NCBI GenBank assembly: GCA_029821735.1
Contig: JALGSU010000008.1
Location: 62,001 to 126,000 of the forward strand
DNA length: 64,000 bases
Source of the DNA: Candidatus Zipacnadia bacterium
Lineage (GTDB): Bacteria; Armatimonadota; Zipacnadia; Zipacnadales; UBA5352
Direction: 5' to 3'
Shown here piece by piece: positions 8,706-17,781 of this stretch (positions are counted from its first letter, which is position 1; every line of letters begins with the position of its first letter). The notes beneath the pieces were generated by a model. That model was not told the origin of the DNA and ran no database searches. It saw nothing but the letters and a program-made list of their open reading frames with translations. A program made the position numbers and the translations under genes.

Positions 8706-9755
8706 TCAGACGAGCACCGCGCCGCCGTCGCCCCCCGCGACCACTTCGCCGACGATGACCGGCTTTTCGCCAGCGGCCTCAAGAATGCTGACGGTCTCCT
8801 CCTGCGATCCATCCGGCACTATCAACGCCATGCCCATCCCCAGATTGAAGGTCCGGCGCATCTCCGCCTCCTCAATGTTGCCAAGGCGCTGTATGAGATC
8901 GAAGATAGCAGGGCGCTCAAACGCGCCGACCTCGACTCGGGCGGTGACTCCATCGGGCACGCAGCGGGCGATGTTGCCCTCGATGCCGCCGCCAGTTATG
9001 TGGGCAACGCCGTGTGGCAGCGCCACGTCGCCGGCAACAGAGGCCGCGTAGAGCTTGGCCAGCGCGCCGGCGTACACGCGGGTCGGCTCGAGAAGCTCGT
9101 CGCCAAGCTGGCGACCGAGCTCGGCGATATGCTGATCCAGCGGGATCGCCGGGTCGTCGAGGAGCACATATCGCGCCAGAGAGTAACCGTTACTGTGGAG
9201 CCCGGAAGAGGGCAGAGCGATGATCGCGTCGCCCGCGCCCACCTTGGTGCCATCGATGATGCGGTCGCGCTCAACCACTCCCACCGCAAAGCCTACGAGG
9301 TCGTACTCGCCATCGTCGTAGAACCCAGGCAGCTCGGCTGACTCGCCCCCAAGTAATGCTGCGCCGCACAGCTTGCAGGCCTCAGCGACGCCAGCGACTA
9401 TGTCCGCAACGACCTCCGGAACCAGCTTGCCAATGCCAATGTAATCGAGAAAGAGCAGCGGGGTAGCGCCCTGGCAGGCGATGTCGTCCACGCACATGGC
9501 GACACAGTCATGGCCGATAGTGGTGTGCCGGTCGAGCGCGAAGGCAATCTTGAGCTTTGTGCCCACCGAGTCGGTGCCCGCAACCAGCACCGGGTCGCTG
9601 TAGTCGCCGCCGAGCCCAATCATGCCGCCGAAGTCCGCGAGGCCACCGAGTACTGCGGGGCCATGCGTGGCCCGGACCGCCTGCTTCATCAGGTCAACGG
9701 CACGTTCACCTGCATCTATGTCAACACCAGCGTCTCTGTATGTGGCTTTGCGCAT
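8706..9755 (-). CDS. purM: Phosphoribosylformylglycinamidine cyclo-ligase (AIR synthetase)
   Basis: 349 residues, the usual length. PurM uses ATP to close FGAM into aminoimidazole ribonucleotide, step five of purine synthesis. Family landmarks are present: YRDAGVDIDAGERAV at the N-terminus, VLVAGTDSVGTKLKIAF (ATP/phosphate binding), LFLDYIGIGKL, ALLGGESAELPGFY, ALPSSGLHSNGYSL and ITGGGIEGNIARCVP. ATG 9755 follows a GGAGG about twelve bases upstream. It is the last gene of the minus-strand train dnaB-purD-purE-purF-purM, 65 bases after the purF stop, and is followed by the terminator at 8640-8682. Confidence 0.97.
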   Translation of the reverse strand: MRKATYRDAGVDIDAGERAVDLMKQAVRATHGPAVLGGLADFGGMIGLGGDYSDPVLVAGTDSVGTKLKIAFALDRHTTIGHDCVAMCVDDIACQGATPLLFLDYIGIGKLVPEVVADIVAGVAEACKLCGAALLGGESAELPGFYDDGEYDLVGFAVGVVERDRIIDGTKVGAGDAIIALPSSGLHSNGYSLARYVLLDDPAIPLDQHIAELGRQLGDELLEPTRVYAGALAKLYAASVAGDVALPHGVAHITGGGIEGNIARCVPDGVTARVEVGAFERPAIFDLIQRLGNIEEAEMRRTFNLGMGMALIVPDGSQEETVSILEAAGEKPVIVGEVVAGGDGGAVLV

Positions 9756-9820
9756 CAGGTCCTACCTCCATATGGATGGGGCGATTGCGGCATAGGGGAG
9801 AGCAGGCCGGCCACCGCTGG

Positions 9821-11266
9821 CTACGGGGACGCGACTGGCACCGTCTCTTCCTCAAGGTCAAACTTGGTTATCATCAGGTCCTCGGGAACGGGAATGGGGT
9901 AGTCGTTATCGAAGCACGCGGTGCAAAAGTTGTGTTTGGGCAGACCAACCGCTTTAACCAGATTACGCAGGTTCAGGTACTCGAGCGAGTCGGCCCCGAT
10001 GTGTTTGCGAATCTCCTCGCGCGTCATGCGAGCTGCGATCAGCTCTGAGCGTCCCGCAGAGGTGTCGACACCGTAGAAGCAAGGGAACTTGATCGGCGGA
10101 CAGCTTATCCGCACATGGATCTCCCGTGCACCGGCCCCACGCAGCAACTCCATCTCCGGCCCCGTAGTAGTGCCGCGGACGATCGAGTCGTCGACGACGA
10201 TCAGACGTTTGCCATCGACCGCCTCCCGCAGAGGCGTGAGCTTCATGCGCACGCCGAGCGAGCGCATTCGCTGGCTCGGCGCGATGAAAGTGCGATGGAT
10301 GTAGCGGTTCTTGATGAAGCCCTCGCCGAAGGGGATGCCCGAGACCTCCGCATAGCCGATAGCGCTGGGGATGCCCGTCTCAGGGACGCCCATGACCATG
10401 TCGGCCTCGACGGGCGCCTGTCTGGCGAGCATGTGGCCCATGCGCACCCGTGACTGATAGATGGAGCGACCGTATATGTGACTGTCGGGGCGGGCGAAGT
10501 AGATGAACTCGAAGATGCAGGAAGCCTTGCGCTCGGGGTCCATCACTTGGATGGAGTCCATCTCGTTGTCGCGGAAAGTGACCAGCTCGCCGGGCTCGAC
10601 TTCGCGGACATACTTGGCGCCAAGCGTGTGCAGCGAGCAGGTTTCAGAGGCTATGACCCAGCCGGTGTCATTCAGGCGGCCTACGCACAGTGGTCGCACG
10701 CCCTGGGGATCACGAGCCGCCACCATATGGGTGGGGGTGACCACGCCCAGTGAGTACGCGCCCCGGCAGCGGTGCATGGCGGCTATGAGAGCATCCTCAA
10801 TCGTGTCCTCTTTGCAGGCGGCAATCCAGGCGGTCAGCACGGCTGTGTCGCTCGTGCCGGCGACCTCGATACCCCTCTCGTGCAGTTCCTCCCGCAACTC
10901 AACGGCGTTGAGCAAGTTGCCGTTGTGAGCGAGAGCGAAGGGGCCGCTTGAGTGCTCGCCCCGGATCGGCTGGGTGTTCTCCATGATGTTAGAACCCATC
11001 GTGGAGTAGCGAACATGGCCCAGGGCAACATGGCCGGAGAGTCTGCTTATGATCTCGTCGTCGAAGACCTGGCTGAGGAGGCCCATCCCATTGTGGCTGT
11101 TGATGCCGCTGCCGTCGCCGAGGGCCATCCCGGCGCCCTCCTGGCCTCGGTGCTGCAGAGCAAACAGGCCAAAGTAGCAGGTGCGCGAGAGGTCCTGCTG
11201 ACCGGGCGCCTGAATGCCAAATACACCGCATTCCTCGCGCCACATTCGCCTGTCATGGGACATCAT
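9821..11266 (-). CDS. purF: Amidophosphoribosyltransferase
   Basis: Catalyses the first committed step of purine synthesis: glutamine amide nitrogen to PRPP, giving phosphoribosylamine. The N-terminal nucleophile is the Cys of REECGVFGIQ, exposed after removal of a propeptide. The PRPP loop is IVVDDSIVRGTTTGPEM. Cysteines in SCPPIKFPCFYGVD and NFCTACFDNDYP indicate the Bacillus-type 4Fe-4S form. I use ATG 11266 because it gives a 12-residue propeptide close to the Bacillus enzyme; a TTG at 11293 has a better ribosome site (AAAGGAG, 9 bases) and would add nine residues, while ATG 11245 would leave almost no propeptide. It lies 64 bases after purE in the same operon. Confidence 0.96.
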   Translation of the reverse strand: MMSHDRRMWREECGVFGIQAPGQQDLSRTCYFGLFALQHRGQEGAGMALGDGSGINSHNGMGLLSQVFDDEIISRLSGHVALGHVRYSTMGSNIMENTQPIRGEHSSGPFALAHNGNLLNAVELREELHERGIEVAGTSDTAVLTAWIAACKEDTIEDALIAAMHRCRGAYSLGVVTPTHMVAARDPQGVRPLCVGRLNDTGWVIASETCSLHTLGAKYVREVEPGELVTFRDNEMDSIQVMDPERKASCIFEFIYFARPDSHIYGRSIYQSRVRMGHMLARQAPVEADMVMGVPETGIPSAIGYAEVSGIPFGEGFIKNRYIHRTFIAPSQRMRSLGVRMKLTPLREAVDGKRLIVVDDSIVRGTTTGPEMELLRGAGAREIHVRISCPPIKFPCFYGVDTSAGRSELIAARMTREEIRKHIGADSLEYLNLRNLVKAVGLPKHNFCTACFDNDYPIPVPEDLMITKFDLEEETVPVASP

Positions 11267-11330
11267 CGAGCATGACGTGCAGTCGGTATGCAAAATCGGA
11301 GTCTCCTTTGGGGCGTGCTTGGCCCCGACC

Positions 11331-11831
11331 CTACTCGCTCCCCTGCACCCGCTGATCGGCCTCAATGATCTTGCCTCGATTTGCGTCAGACATCTGTTGC
11401 AAGCCGACCGTGAGTTCCTCGCATCCCAGTGCAAGGATACGCGCTGCCATTACACCCGCGTTCTTCGCGCCATTGATGGGCATCGTGGCGACCGGAATAC
11501 CCGAGGGCATCTGCACTATCGCATAGAGCGCATCGACGCCCCGCAACGGAGTCGCGTCGATCGGCACGCCTATAACTGGAAGAGCCGTGTGAGCAGCCAC
11601 CACGCCGGGCAACGCGGCCGCTGCCCCTGCTCCTGCGATGATGACTTTCACGCCGCGATCGGCAGCCCCCTCCGCATACTCTGACACAACATCCGGCGTG
11701 CGATGCGCAGAAGCTATGCGGACCTCGTAGTCAATGCCGAGGTCTGCGAGAACCTGCCAACTGGGCCGCATGGTGTCAAGGTCAGACTCGCTGCCCATGA
11801 TGATGCTGACGACTGGCTTGTCGCTTGCCAT
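11331..11831 (-). CDS. purE: N5-carboxyaminoimidazole ribonucleotide mutase
   Basis: 166 residues, class I PurE size. It converts N5-CAIR to CAIR in purine synthesis. Recognisable motifs are the phosphate loop MGSESDLDTM, the catalytic SAHRTPD, IIAGAGAAAALPGVVA, and the PLRGVDALYAIVQMPSGIPVATM segment. A class I PurE normally needs PurK for the preceding carboxylation; no purK lies in the window, so it is elsewhere or a class II route operates. It starts three bases after the purD stop, so the two are very likely translated from one message. Confidence 0.96.
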   Translation of the reverse strand: MASDKPVVSIIMGSESDLDTMRPSWQVLADLGIDYEVRIASAHRTPDVVSEYAEGAADRGVKVIIAGAGAAAALPGVVAAHTALPVIGVPIDATPLRGVDALYAIVQMPSGIPVATMPINGAKNAGVMAARILALGCEELTVGLQQMSDANRGKIIEADQRVQGSE

Positions 11832-11834
11832 CTC

Positions 11835-13109
11835 TCAATCACGCCCCACTGCGCGCGCAGCAATGTCGGTGCGGAAATACATCTCCTCAAAGTCGACCAT
11901 ACCGACCGCCTCGTAGGCTCGTGCGCGAGCCTGCTCGAAGTTCTCGCCAAGCGCCGTTACGCCAAGCACCCGGCCTCCGTTTGTGACGCAGTCATCCCCG
12001 GCCTTGCGGGTGCCGGCATGGAAGACGATCGCGGAGTCCACCGCTCCCGCTTCGTCCAGGCCGCTCATGAGCTTGCCCTTTTCGTAGCTGCCCGGGTAGC
12101 CGCCAGAAGCAACTACCACGCAGACGGCTTTGTCGTCCTTCCACTGCACGTCGATCTCGTCGAGGCGTCCCTCGACCGTCGCGAGCATGATGTCGACAAG
12201 GTCAGTATCGAGGCGGGGCAGCACGACCTGGGTCTCCGGATCACCGAAGCGGCAATTGTACTCGAGCATGCGCGGACCCTCATCTGTGAGGATGATGCCC
12301 GCATACAGCGTGCCCGTGTAGGGATTGCCCTCTTCGGCCATGGTGCGCACGGTCGGTGCAACCACCTCGGCGAGGACCTGGTCGAAGACTTCCTGGCTCA
12401 CGGAGGGCACGGGGGAGTAGCAGCCCATGCCGCCAGTGTTCGGCCCCATGTCGCCGTCGTGAACGCGCTTGTAGTCCTGCGAGGGCACCATCGGGACGAT
12501 AGTCTCGCCATCGACAAAGGCTTTGATGGAGCACTCTTCGCCGACCAGACACTCCTCGACTACTACACGATCACCCGCCGCACCGAATTCACGGGCCACC
12601 ATGCATCGGTCTATAGCCTCAAGGGCCTCGTCGACGGTCTGCGCGACCACGACGCCCTTGCCGGCCGCATCGCCGTCTGCTTTGACCACGATCGGGGCGC
12701 CCTCGGCGAGAACGTACTCGCGAGCCGCCTCGGCATTGTCAAACACATCGAACTTCTTGGCGCGCACTCCCGCCCGCACCAGCATCTCGTTGGTGAATGC
12801 TTTGCTGCCCTCCAACTGCGCCGCAGCGGCTGTCGGGCCATAGACCTTGAGCCCGAGGTCGCGGAAGAGGTCCACGATACCCATCACCAGCGGTCGCTCC
12901 GGGCCGACCACCGTGAGGTCTATGCTGTTGGTTTGCGCGAACTCGGCCAACGCCTCGATGTCGTCCGCCTGGATGGGAACGCATTGAGCGTAGCGCTCAA
13001 TGCCACCGTTGCCCGGCGCACAGTACAGTTCGCTGACTTGCGGGCTCTGCGCGATCTTCCACGCCAGAGCGTCTTCGCGTCCGCCTGAACCGATGATCAG
13101 GATCTTCAT
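11835..13109 (-). CDS. purD: Phosphoribosylamine-glycine ligase (GAR synthetase)
   Basis: 424 residues, standard length. PurD joins glycine to phosphoribosylamine with ATP, step two of purine synthesis. It has the N-terminal MKILIIGSGGRE motif, the ATP-grasp core (PIVVKADGDAAGKGVVVA, EECLVGEECSIKAFVDG, MGPNTGGMGCYSPVP) and the metal-binding EYNCRFGDPETQVVLP. One small oddity: the motif usually read as GSGGREHALAWK has Asp in place of His (GSGGREDALAWK). The ATG overlaps the end of dnaB by four bases (13106-13109), which indicates translational coupling. Confidence 0.96.
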   Translation of the reverse strand: MKILIIGSGGREDALAWKIAQSPQVSELYCAPGNGGIERYAQCVPIQADDIEALAEFAQTNSIDLTVVGPERPLVMGIVDLFRDLGLKVYGPTAAAAQLEGSKAFTNEMLVRAGVRAKKFDVFDNAEAAREYVLAEGAPIVVKADGDAAGKGVVVAQTVDEALEAIDRCMVAREFGAAGDRVVVEECLVGEECSIKAFVDGETIVPMVPSQDYKRVHDGDMGPNTGGMGCYSPVPSVSQEVFDQVLAEVVAPTVRTMAEEGNPYTGTLYAGIILTDEGPRMLEYNCRFGDPETQVVLPRLDTDLVDIMLATVEGRLDEIDVQWKDDKAVCVVVASGGYPGSYEKGKLMSGLDEAGAVDSAIVFHAGTRKAGDDCVTNGGRVLGVTALGENFEQARARAYEAVGMVDFEEMYFRTDIAARAVGRD

Positions 13110-14551
13110 GAGTATTCCTCAGCCTGCCTGAATGCATCGACGGTATCGAAGATACGATGGTTCTCATTGAACGCCAGTTTGACCGTCCCCACCGGACCAT
13201 TGCGGTGCTTGGCGATAATCAACTCGGCGATATCCGGCATGTCATGCTGCTCGCTCTTGGGAGTCTCAACCGCAGCCTGAGCTTTGGCCTCGACCTCCTG
13301 AGAGCCCTTCTTGCGCTGATAGTAGCTCTCACGATAGAGGAAGCACACCAGGTCAGCCTCGGCCTCGATCGATCCGCTTTCAGCGAGGTCGGAGAGAATG
13401 GGCCGCTTGTCCTCGCGACGCTCAACGTTGCGGCTCAACTGCGAGCCCACGACGACAGGTACGTTGAGCTCGCGCGCCATGCTCTTGAGTGAGCGAGCGA
13501 CAATCGAGATCTCCTGGTGGCGACTGTCCTCGTAGCGTCCGCCGCCACTGGCAAGCTGCAGGTAGTCCACACAGATCAGAGCGATGTCGTGCTGGGACTT
13601 GAGGCGACGCGCTTTGGAGCGCATCTCCAGGATCGAGATGGCCGGCGTATCGTCGATGTAGATCTCGGACTTGGGCAATTCGCCAACCGCATGGGCCAGC
13701 CGCAGCCAGTCTTCGTCGCTGGTGAGGCCGCGGCGCAAGCGCCACCCGTTGACGCGGGCGCGTCCGCACAGCAGCATCTCGGCGAGCTGCGACGATGACA
13801 TCTCGAGACTGAAGATCGCAACTGGCTTGTCGGCCTTGACGGCGGCGTGCATCGCGATGTTGTTGACGAGCAGTGAGGTCTTTCCCATAGAAGGGCGCCC
13901 GGCCACGATAACCAGTTCGCCTTCGTGCAGTCCAGAGGTCATGTTGTCGAACTCGGTCAGACCGGTGGGGATGCCTGACAGGAAGCCCTTCTGGCGTGAG
14001 ACCTTGTCGAGGTGCTCGAAGGTATCGTGCACCAGCATACCGATGTGCTCAAAGTCGCTCGTCGAGCGGCCCTGAGCGATCTCAAAGATGCGCTGTTCCG
14101 CCTGGTCGAGGGCCTGCTCGACCTCTTCCGGGTTCTCGTAGGCCAAGCCCTGTATGGCCGCGCCGGCCTCGATGAGGCGGCGGAGCACGGCTTTCTCGGC
14201 CACGATGTTCGAATAGCGGACAATGTGGGCGGTGGTGGGCACCTGGGCGATCAAAGCGTCCAGATACTCCGCGCCGCCCACTGCTTCGAGCTGTTCATTC
14301 CTCCGCAGTTCGGCACCGACGGTGATTAGGTCCACCGGCTCGGTGCGCTCCTGAACCTGGAAGATTGCTCCGAATATGACGCGATGTGCTTCGCGATAGA
14401 AATCGTCCGCCGTGACGATGGCCAGTGCTCGGCTTACGGCTCCAGCATCGACGAGCATGGCACCAAGCGTTGCCTGCTCTGCTTCGAGATCCTGTGGTGG
14501 CAGTCGGTCGGACAGGTTATCTTGCGGAGCGCGGCGCCTGTCGTCTGACAT
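13106..14551 (-). CDS. dnaB: Replicative DNA helicase DnaB
   Basis: 481 residues, no intein. The hexameric helicase that unwinds DNA at the replication fork and loads primase. The N-terminal domain begins LPPQDLEAEQATLGAMLVDAGA; the RecA-like motor carries Walker A as AGRPSMGKTSLLVN, Walker B as IALICVDYLQLASGGG, and the later motifs GSQLSRNVERREDKRPILSDLAESGSIEAEAD and IIAKHRNGPVGTVKLAF. It follows rplI by 74 bases, the ordinary rplI-dnaB neighbourhood of many bacteria, but here continues directly into purD by a four-base overlap, linking replication and purine-synthesis genes. Confidence 0.97.
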   Translation of the reverse strand: MSDDRRRAPQDNLSDRLPPQDLEAEQATLGAMLVDAGAVSRALAIVTADDFYREAHRVIFGAIFQVQERTEPVDLITVGAELRRNEQLEAVGGAEYLDALIAQVPTTAHIVRYSNIVAEKAVLRRLIEAGAAIQGLAYENPEEVEQALDQAEQRIFEIAQGRSTSDFEHIGMLVHDTFEHLDKVSRQKGFLSGIPTGLTEFDNMTSGLHEGELVIVAGRPSMGKTSLLVNNIAMHAAVKADKPVAIFSLEMSSSQLAEMLLCGRARVNGWRLRRGLTSDEDWLRLAHAVGELPKSEIYIDDTPAISILEMRSKARRLKSQHDIALICVDYLQLASGGGRYEDSRHQEISIVARSLKSMARELNVPVVVGSQLSRNVERREDKRPILSDLAESGSIEAEADLVCFLYRESYYQRKKGSQEVEAKAQAAVETPKSEQHDMPDIAELIIAKHRNGPVGTVKLAFNENHRIFDTVDAFRQAEEYS

Positions 14552-14625
14552 CCTGCCCGGCCTCCCTGTCTCGAAATCGCCCGAAGTCGTGTCCGACGGC
14601 TCACTCCCTGCGCGTCTGGCAGGCT

Positions 14626-15234
14626 CTAAGCCTCTTCGGCGTCGTCTGCCTCGTCCTGTTCCGCGTCGTCGTCCTCGACGGCGGCGGCTGCCTCTACCTT
14701 TTCGGCAGCGTTCTCGTCGACTTCAGGCGTGTCCACGATGAGCCCGTCCTCATCGTAGACGGTCGCGTCCTCGTCCTCGTCCTCAGCCACCAGCGGCATG
14801 ACCGTCACTGCGAGCTGAGCGGTGACGTCCTTGTAGACGCGCGCGGTTACGAGGTAGTCGCCGAGTTCGCGGATCGGCTCGGCGATGTCGATGTCGCGTC
14901 GGTCGATGTCAAACTTGAGCTGCTCGCCAGCTGCCTCCGCGAGTTGCTGAGCGGTGACGGAACCATGCAGTCGAGTGCCCTCGCCGGTGGGAGCGTGGAC
15001 GATGATCTTCTGCTCCTGCAGGCCCTCTGCGAGCTGTTCGGCGCGGATCCGCTTCTCGTCTTCACGGCGAGCGATGCCAGCCCGACGGGCTTCGAGATCC
15101 TTGATCGCGCCCTTGCCGGCCTTGACCGCGAGCTTACGGGGCTCCAGGTAGTTGCGGACGTAGCCGTCGGCCACCTCGATGATGTCGCCCTCATGTCCGA
15201 CTCGCGGCACGTCCTCGAGCAGTATTACCTTCAT
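14626..15234 (-). CDS. rplI: Ribosomal protein bL9 with long acidic tail
   Basis: 202 residues against about 148 for typical L9. The N-terminal 23S-binding domain is clear (MKVILLEDVPRVGHEG, ADGYVRNYLEPRKLAV), then the long connecting helix and the C-terminal domain ending at about residue 150 (TARVYKDVTAQLAVTVMP). The remaining ~50 residues are almost all Asp, Glu and Ala (AEDEDEDATVYDEDG... DDDAEQDEADDAEEA), a disordered acidic extension. ATG 15234 is fixed by AGGAGG with six bases spacing. The frame could be read 63 codons further upstream, but that part has no L9 similarity. Gene order mlaD-rplI-dnaB on one strand. Confidence 0.95.
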   Translation of the reverse strand: MKVILLEDVPRVGHEGDIIEVADGYVRNYLEPRKLAVKAGKGAIKDLEARRAGIARREDEKRIRAEQLAEGLQEQKIIVHAPTGEGTRLHGSVTAQQLAEAAGEQLKFDIDRRDIDIAEPIRELGDYLVTARVYKDVTAQLAVTVMPLVAEDEDEDATVYDEDGLIVDTPEVDENAAEKVEAAAAVEDDDAEQDEADDAEEA

Positions 15235-15332
15235 GTGCTTCCTCCTGCTGTCTCCTGTGCGGCGCGGTATTGCCGCACCTGATTGCTCAGTCTGGCTTCC
15301 ATGGTTCCCGCGGGCGCATATGCTCCCGCCGA

Positions 15333-16913
15333 TCAGAAATCCTGCTGGTAACGGACCCCGGCAAAGGGATCGTTCTGTTCCGCCACACGTTCCACGCCCA
15401 GCAGCAAATAGTAATCTCTCCACATTCCCCAGCGCACCCCTAAGTCAAGCCGCAACTCATCTGGATCATACAACTGGGCCTCTAGCGCCCCGTGACTGCT
15501 GAACTCACGCTCGTAGACAACCCCCAACCTGTTCCCGATAATTCCCGCGCGCAACATCTGTCCCGTGCCGGCTGGCTGTGACCAGAGAAGGTCGACCCGA
15601 TCGGCGTCCCCCAGATCACGCAGGCCCACTCGCCATGAGTGATCGGCGTCGGGGCTCAGGTTTATGTCCGTGTACACGTCAGCGCGCAGGCCATTGTCGG
15701 CCGAAGCCCGGATCTGAATGACAGGCGGGCTCACCTTCACCTCTCGGAAAACGCTCTGGGTGCGGCGCACACTGTCGAGAGTGCGCTCGACGTTGTCCAT
15801 CATGTCATCCGCCCGGGCCATAGCAGACCGGCCGGATTCGCTTGCGTCGCGCAGATTGCTGAGGCTCGTGCGCAGGTCCTCGTCGGTCTGATCGTCGGTA
15901 ATGAGTTCCTCAGCGGCCGCAGCGGCGCTCCGCAAGCTCTCTGACGCCCCGCGCACGTTAGCGAGAGTGTCTCTGATGTCGGTCATCATCTGCTCATCGC
16001 CAGTGAGCTGCGTGACGTCCTCAGTCGCCTGTCGGACGTTGTCACTGGCGACCCGCAAGTTCGTCACGGCCTCCGCAAGCTGCTCCTGGACCTGAGCGTC
16101 ATCTGCGGCCTGCCGCGTCTCCGCAACCATCGCGGCCACGTCTTCAGTAGCCTGGCGCAGGTTCTCGCCGGCCATCGCCAGTTGAGCGGGCACCGGCGTA
16201 ATCTCGAGCATCGTGTCGACGCGCCGGGCCATCCTGTCCACGGTCTCGGCGGTGGCGACCAGGTTCTCCATAATCAGGCCAACGCGCTTCTCGCTCATTT
16301 GACCAGTGTGCGCGAGGGCTGTCGCAAGCTCTATTGCCTGGTCCGCAACGATGATCGAGCGGGCAGTCGCCTTGTTGAGGTTGGCGATTGTCTCTCGGAT
16401 GTCATTCTGGGCCTGCTCGTCGTTGGCTACTGCACCGATGGACTCGACAACGGCGCGCGCTGAGTTTATGAGCGCCCGCGTCTCGTCCATTATGACCTCA
16501 GTACTGCTCGCCCCGGCGCCGCTGACTACTGCCCCCGGCTCAAGCGCGGTGCGTCCCGCGTCCTTCTCGGGGCGGAGCACCGCAACATACTTGTCACCAA
16601 CAACCGCGCCCTGCTTGATCTCGAAGGTGTCGCTCTTGTAGAGCTTGGCGTCGGGTAGAATGCGCGTGAGCACAGATGCGGGCTTGGCCGGGAAGTCCGC
16701 GTGCGGCTTGAGTTCGACTTCGACGACGCGACCTATCTGCACACCGCCAAGTCGCACCTGCGCGCCCGGTTCAAGGCCTTGCACGTCGGTGAACTGCATG
16801 CGCAGTTCCCACGAGCCCCAGTTGCCGAGAAGATCTGTCATGAAGAAACCGGTGGCGATCGCGAGAATTGCGACGAACACCACCAACAGACCCACTTTAG
16901 CTTCTGGCGACAC
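15333..16913 (-). CDS. mlaD: MCE-domain lipid transport protein, MlaD type, with C-terminal barrel-like region
   Basis: 526 residues, far longer than the ~180-residue E. coli MlaD. Membrane anchor at about 7-27 (VGLLVVFVAILAIATGFFM), MCE domain about 38-115 (QFTDVQGLEPGAQVRLGGVQIGRVVEVEL), a long helical/coiled stretch about 150-390 rich in repeated R-x-A-T-E-D-V and L-x-N-L-R-x-A units, then about 130 residues of alternating strand-like sequence ending in Phe (FAGVRYQQDF). This is the layout described for diderm Firmicutes, where MlaD bridges the envelope from inner membrane to an outer-membrane barrel. It should carry phospholipids between membranes with MlaE and MlaF. Start is GTG 16913, with AGAGGTGAG upstream. 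Follows mlaF by 12 bases. Confidence 0.87.
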   Translation of the reverse strand: MSPEAKVGLLVVFVAILAIATGFFMTDLLGNWGSWELRMQFTDVQGLEPGAQVRLGGVQIGRVVEVELKPHADFPAKPASVLTRILPDAKLYKSDTFEIKQGAVVGDKYVAVLRPEKDAGRTALEPGAVVSGAGASSTEVIMDETRALINSARAVVESIGAVANDEQAQNDIRETIANLNKATARSIIVADQAIELATALAHTGQMSEKRVGLIMENLVATAETVDRMARRVDTMLEITPVPAQLAMAGENLRQATEDVAAMVAETRQAADDAQVQEQLAEAVTNLRVASDNVRQATEDVTQLTGDEQMMTDIRDTLANVRGASESLRSAAAAAEELITDDQTDEDLRTSLSNLRDASESGRSAMARADDMMDNVERTLDSVRRTQSVFREVKVSPPVIQIRASADNGLRADVYTDINLSPDADHSWRVGLRDLGDADRVDLLWSQPAGTGQMLRAGIIGNRLGVVYEREFSSHGALEAQLYDPDELRLDLGVRWGMWRDYYLLLGVERVAEQNDPFAGVRYQQDF

Positions 16914-16925
16914 TATCGCTCACCT

Positions 16926-17747
16926 CTAAGGCGCGGCCTCAGTCAGCGGCCCAACGGTCTCGCCCTTGACGAACTGTGCGATGGCTGGTTCCTCGCTGGC
17001 CATCATCGCCTCGGGAGTGTCTATGACCACAACCCGATGGCCATGCAGCATGAGCACCCGATCTGCGATTGAGAACAGGCTGGCCACGTCGTGCGACACG
17101 ATTATGGTCGTCGACGCAAACTCGTCTCGAACCGAGCGGATCAGCCCAGTGATAACGGCAGCCACGACGGGATCGAGGCCGCTGCTTGGCTCATCGTAGA
17201 GCATCAGATCGGGGTGCTCGATCAGAGCCCGCGCAATCCCGATGCGTTTCTTCATCCCGCCGCTGAGATCGGACGGCATGCGGTCCTGGACGCCCGGCAT
17301 GTCGACCAGGTCGAGGAGATCGCCCACACGCCTGTCGATCTCTTCGACACTCAAGTCTCTCCGGTTCCTGAGCGCGAAAGCCACGTTGGCTCGGACGGTC
17401 AACGAGTCAAAGAGCGCCGCGTACTGGAAGCACATCCCCATGTTGCTGCGCACTCGGTTCAGTCCATCTTCATTGAGCTTGGTTATGTCCTCGCCATGGA
17501 CGACGATTTCACCACTGTCCGGTTGGATCAGCGCCATGAGCAGTCGGAGCAGGGTCGTCTTACCCGAGCCCGACATGCCCATAATCCCGAAGATCTCACC
17601 GGGCATCACGTCAAAACTGATGTCATGCAGGACTTCGTTGCCGCCAATATTGTAGAACACATTCCTGACCGACACCACCGGGGCCTGCATGTCGCCCGCT
17701 TCAGCGGTCGCAGCGCCCGTGGTCTGCTGGTCAACTGTCTGCGGCAT
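16926..17747 (-). CDS. mlaF: ABC transporter ATPase, MlaF type
   Basis: 273 residues. The ATP-binding subunit that powers the MlaE permease. Walker A GMSGSGKTTLLRL, Q-loop CFQYAALFDSLTV, signature LSGGMKKRIGIARAL, Walker B LMLYDEPSSGLDPV and the switch His in IIVSHD are all present. The FDSLTVRANVAF and LSGGMKKR patterns are typical of the Mla/Mkl family. The first ~20 residues (rich in Thr, Ala and Gln) precede the domain; an internal ATG (MQAPVVSVRN) could be the real start. It lies between mlaE and mlaD with short gaps. Confidence 0.93.
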   Translation of the reverse strand: MPQTVDQQTTGAATAEAGDMQAPVVSVRNVFYNIGGNEVLHDISFDVMPGEIFGIMGMSGSGKTTLLRLLMALIQPDSGEIVVHGEDITKLNEDGLNRVRSNMGMCFQYAALFDSLTVRANVAFALRNRRDLSVEEIDRRVGDLLDLVDMPGVQDRMPSDLSGGMKKRIGIARALIEHPDLMLYDEPSSGLDPVVAAVITGLIRSVRDEFASTTIIVSHDVASLFSIADRVLMLHGHRVVVIDTPEAMMASEEPAIAQFVKGETVGPLTEAAP

Positions 17748-17781
17748 CTGCCCGTCAGGACTCAGAATCGATGCCCTCCTG

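Noticed and set aside
11703..13088. 461-codon plus-strand open frame
   Set aside because: Antisense shadow of purD and the start of purE, both certain.
15250..15330. Short hairpins between rplI and mlaD as an attenuator
   Set aside because: 5-7 bp stems without T-runs; too little to call.
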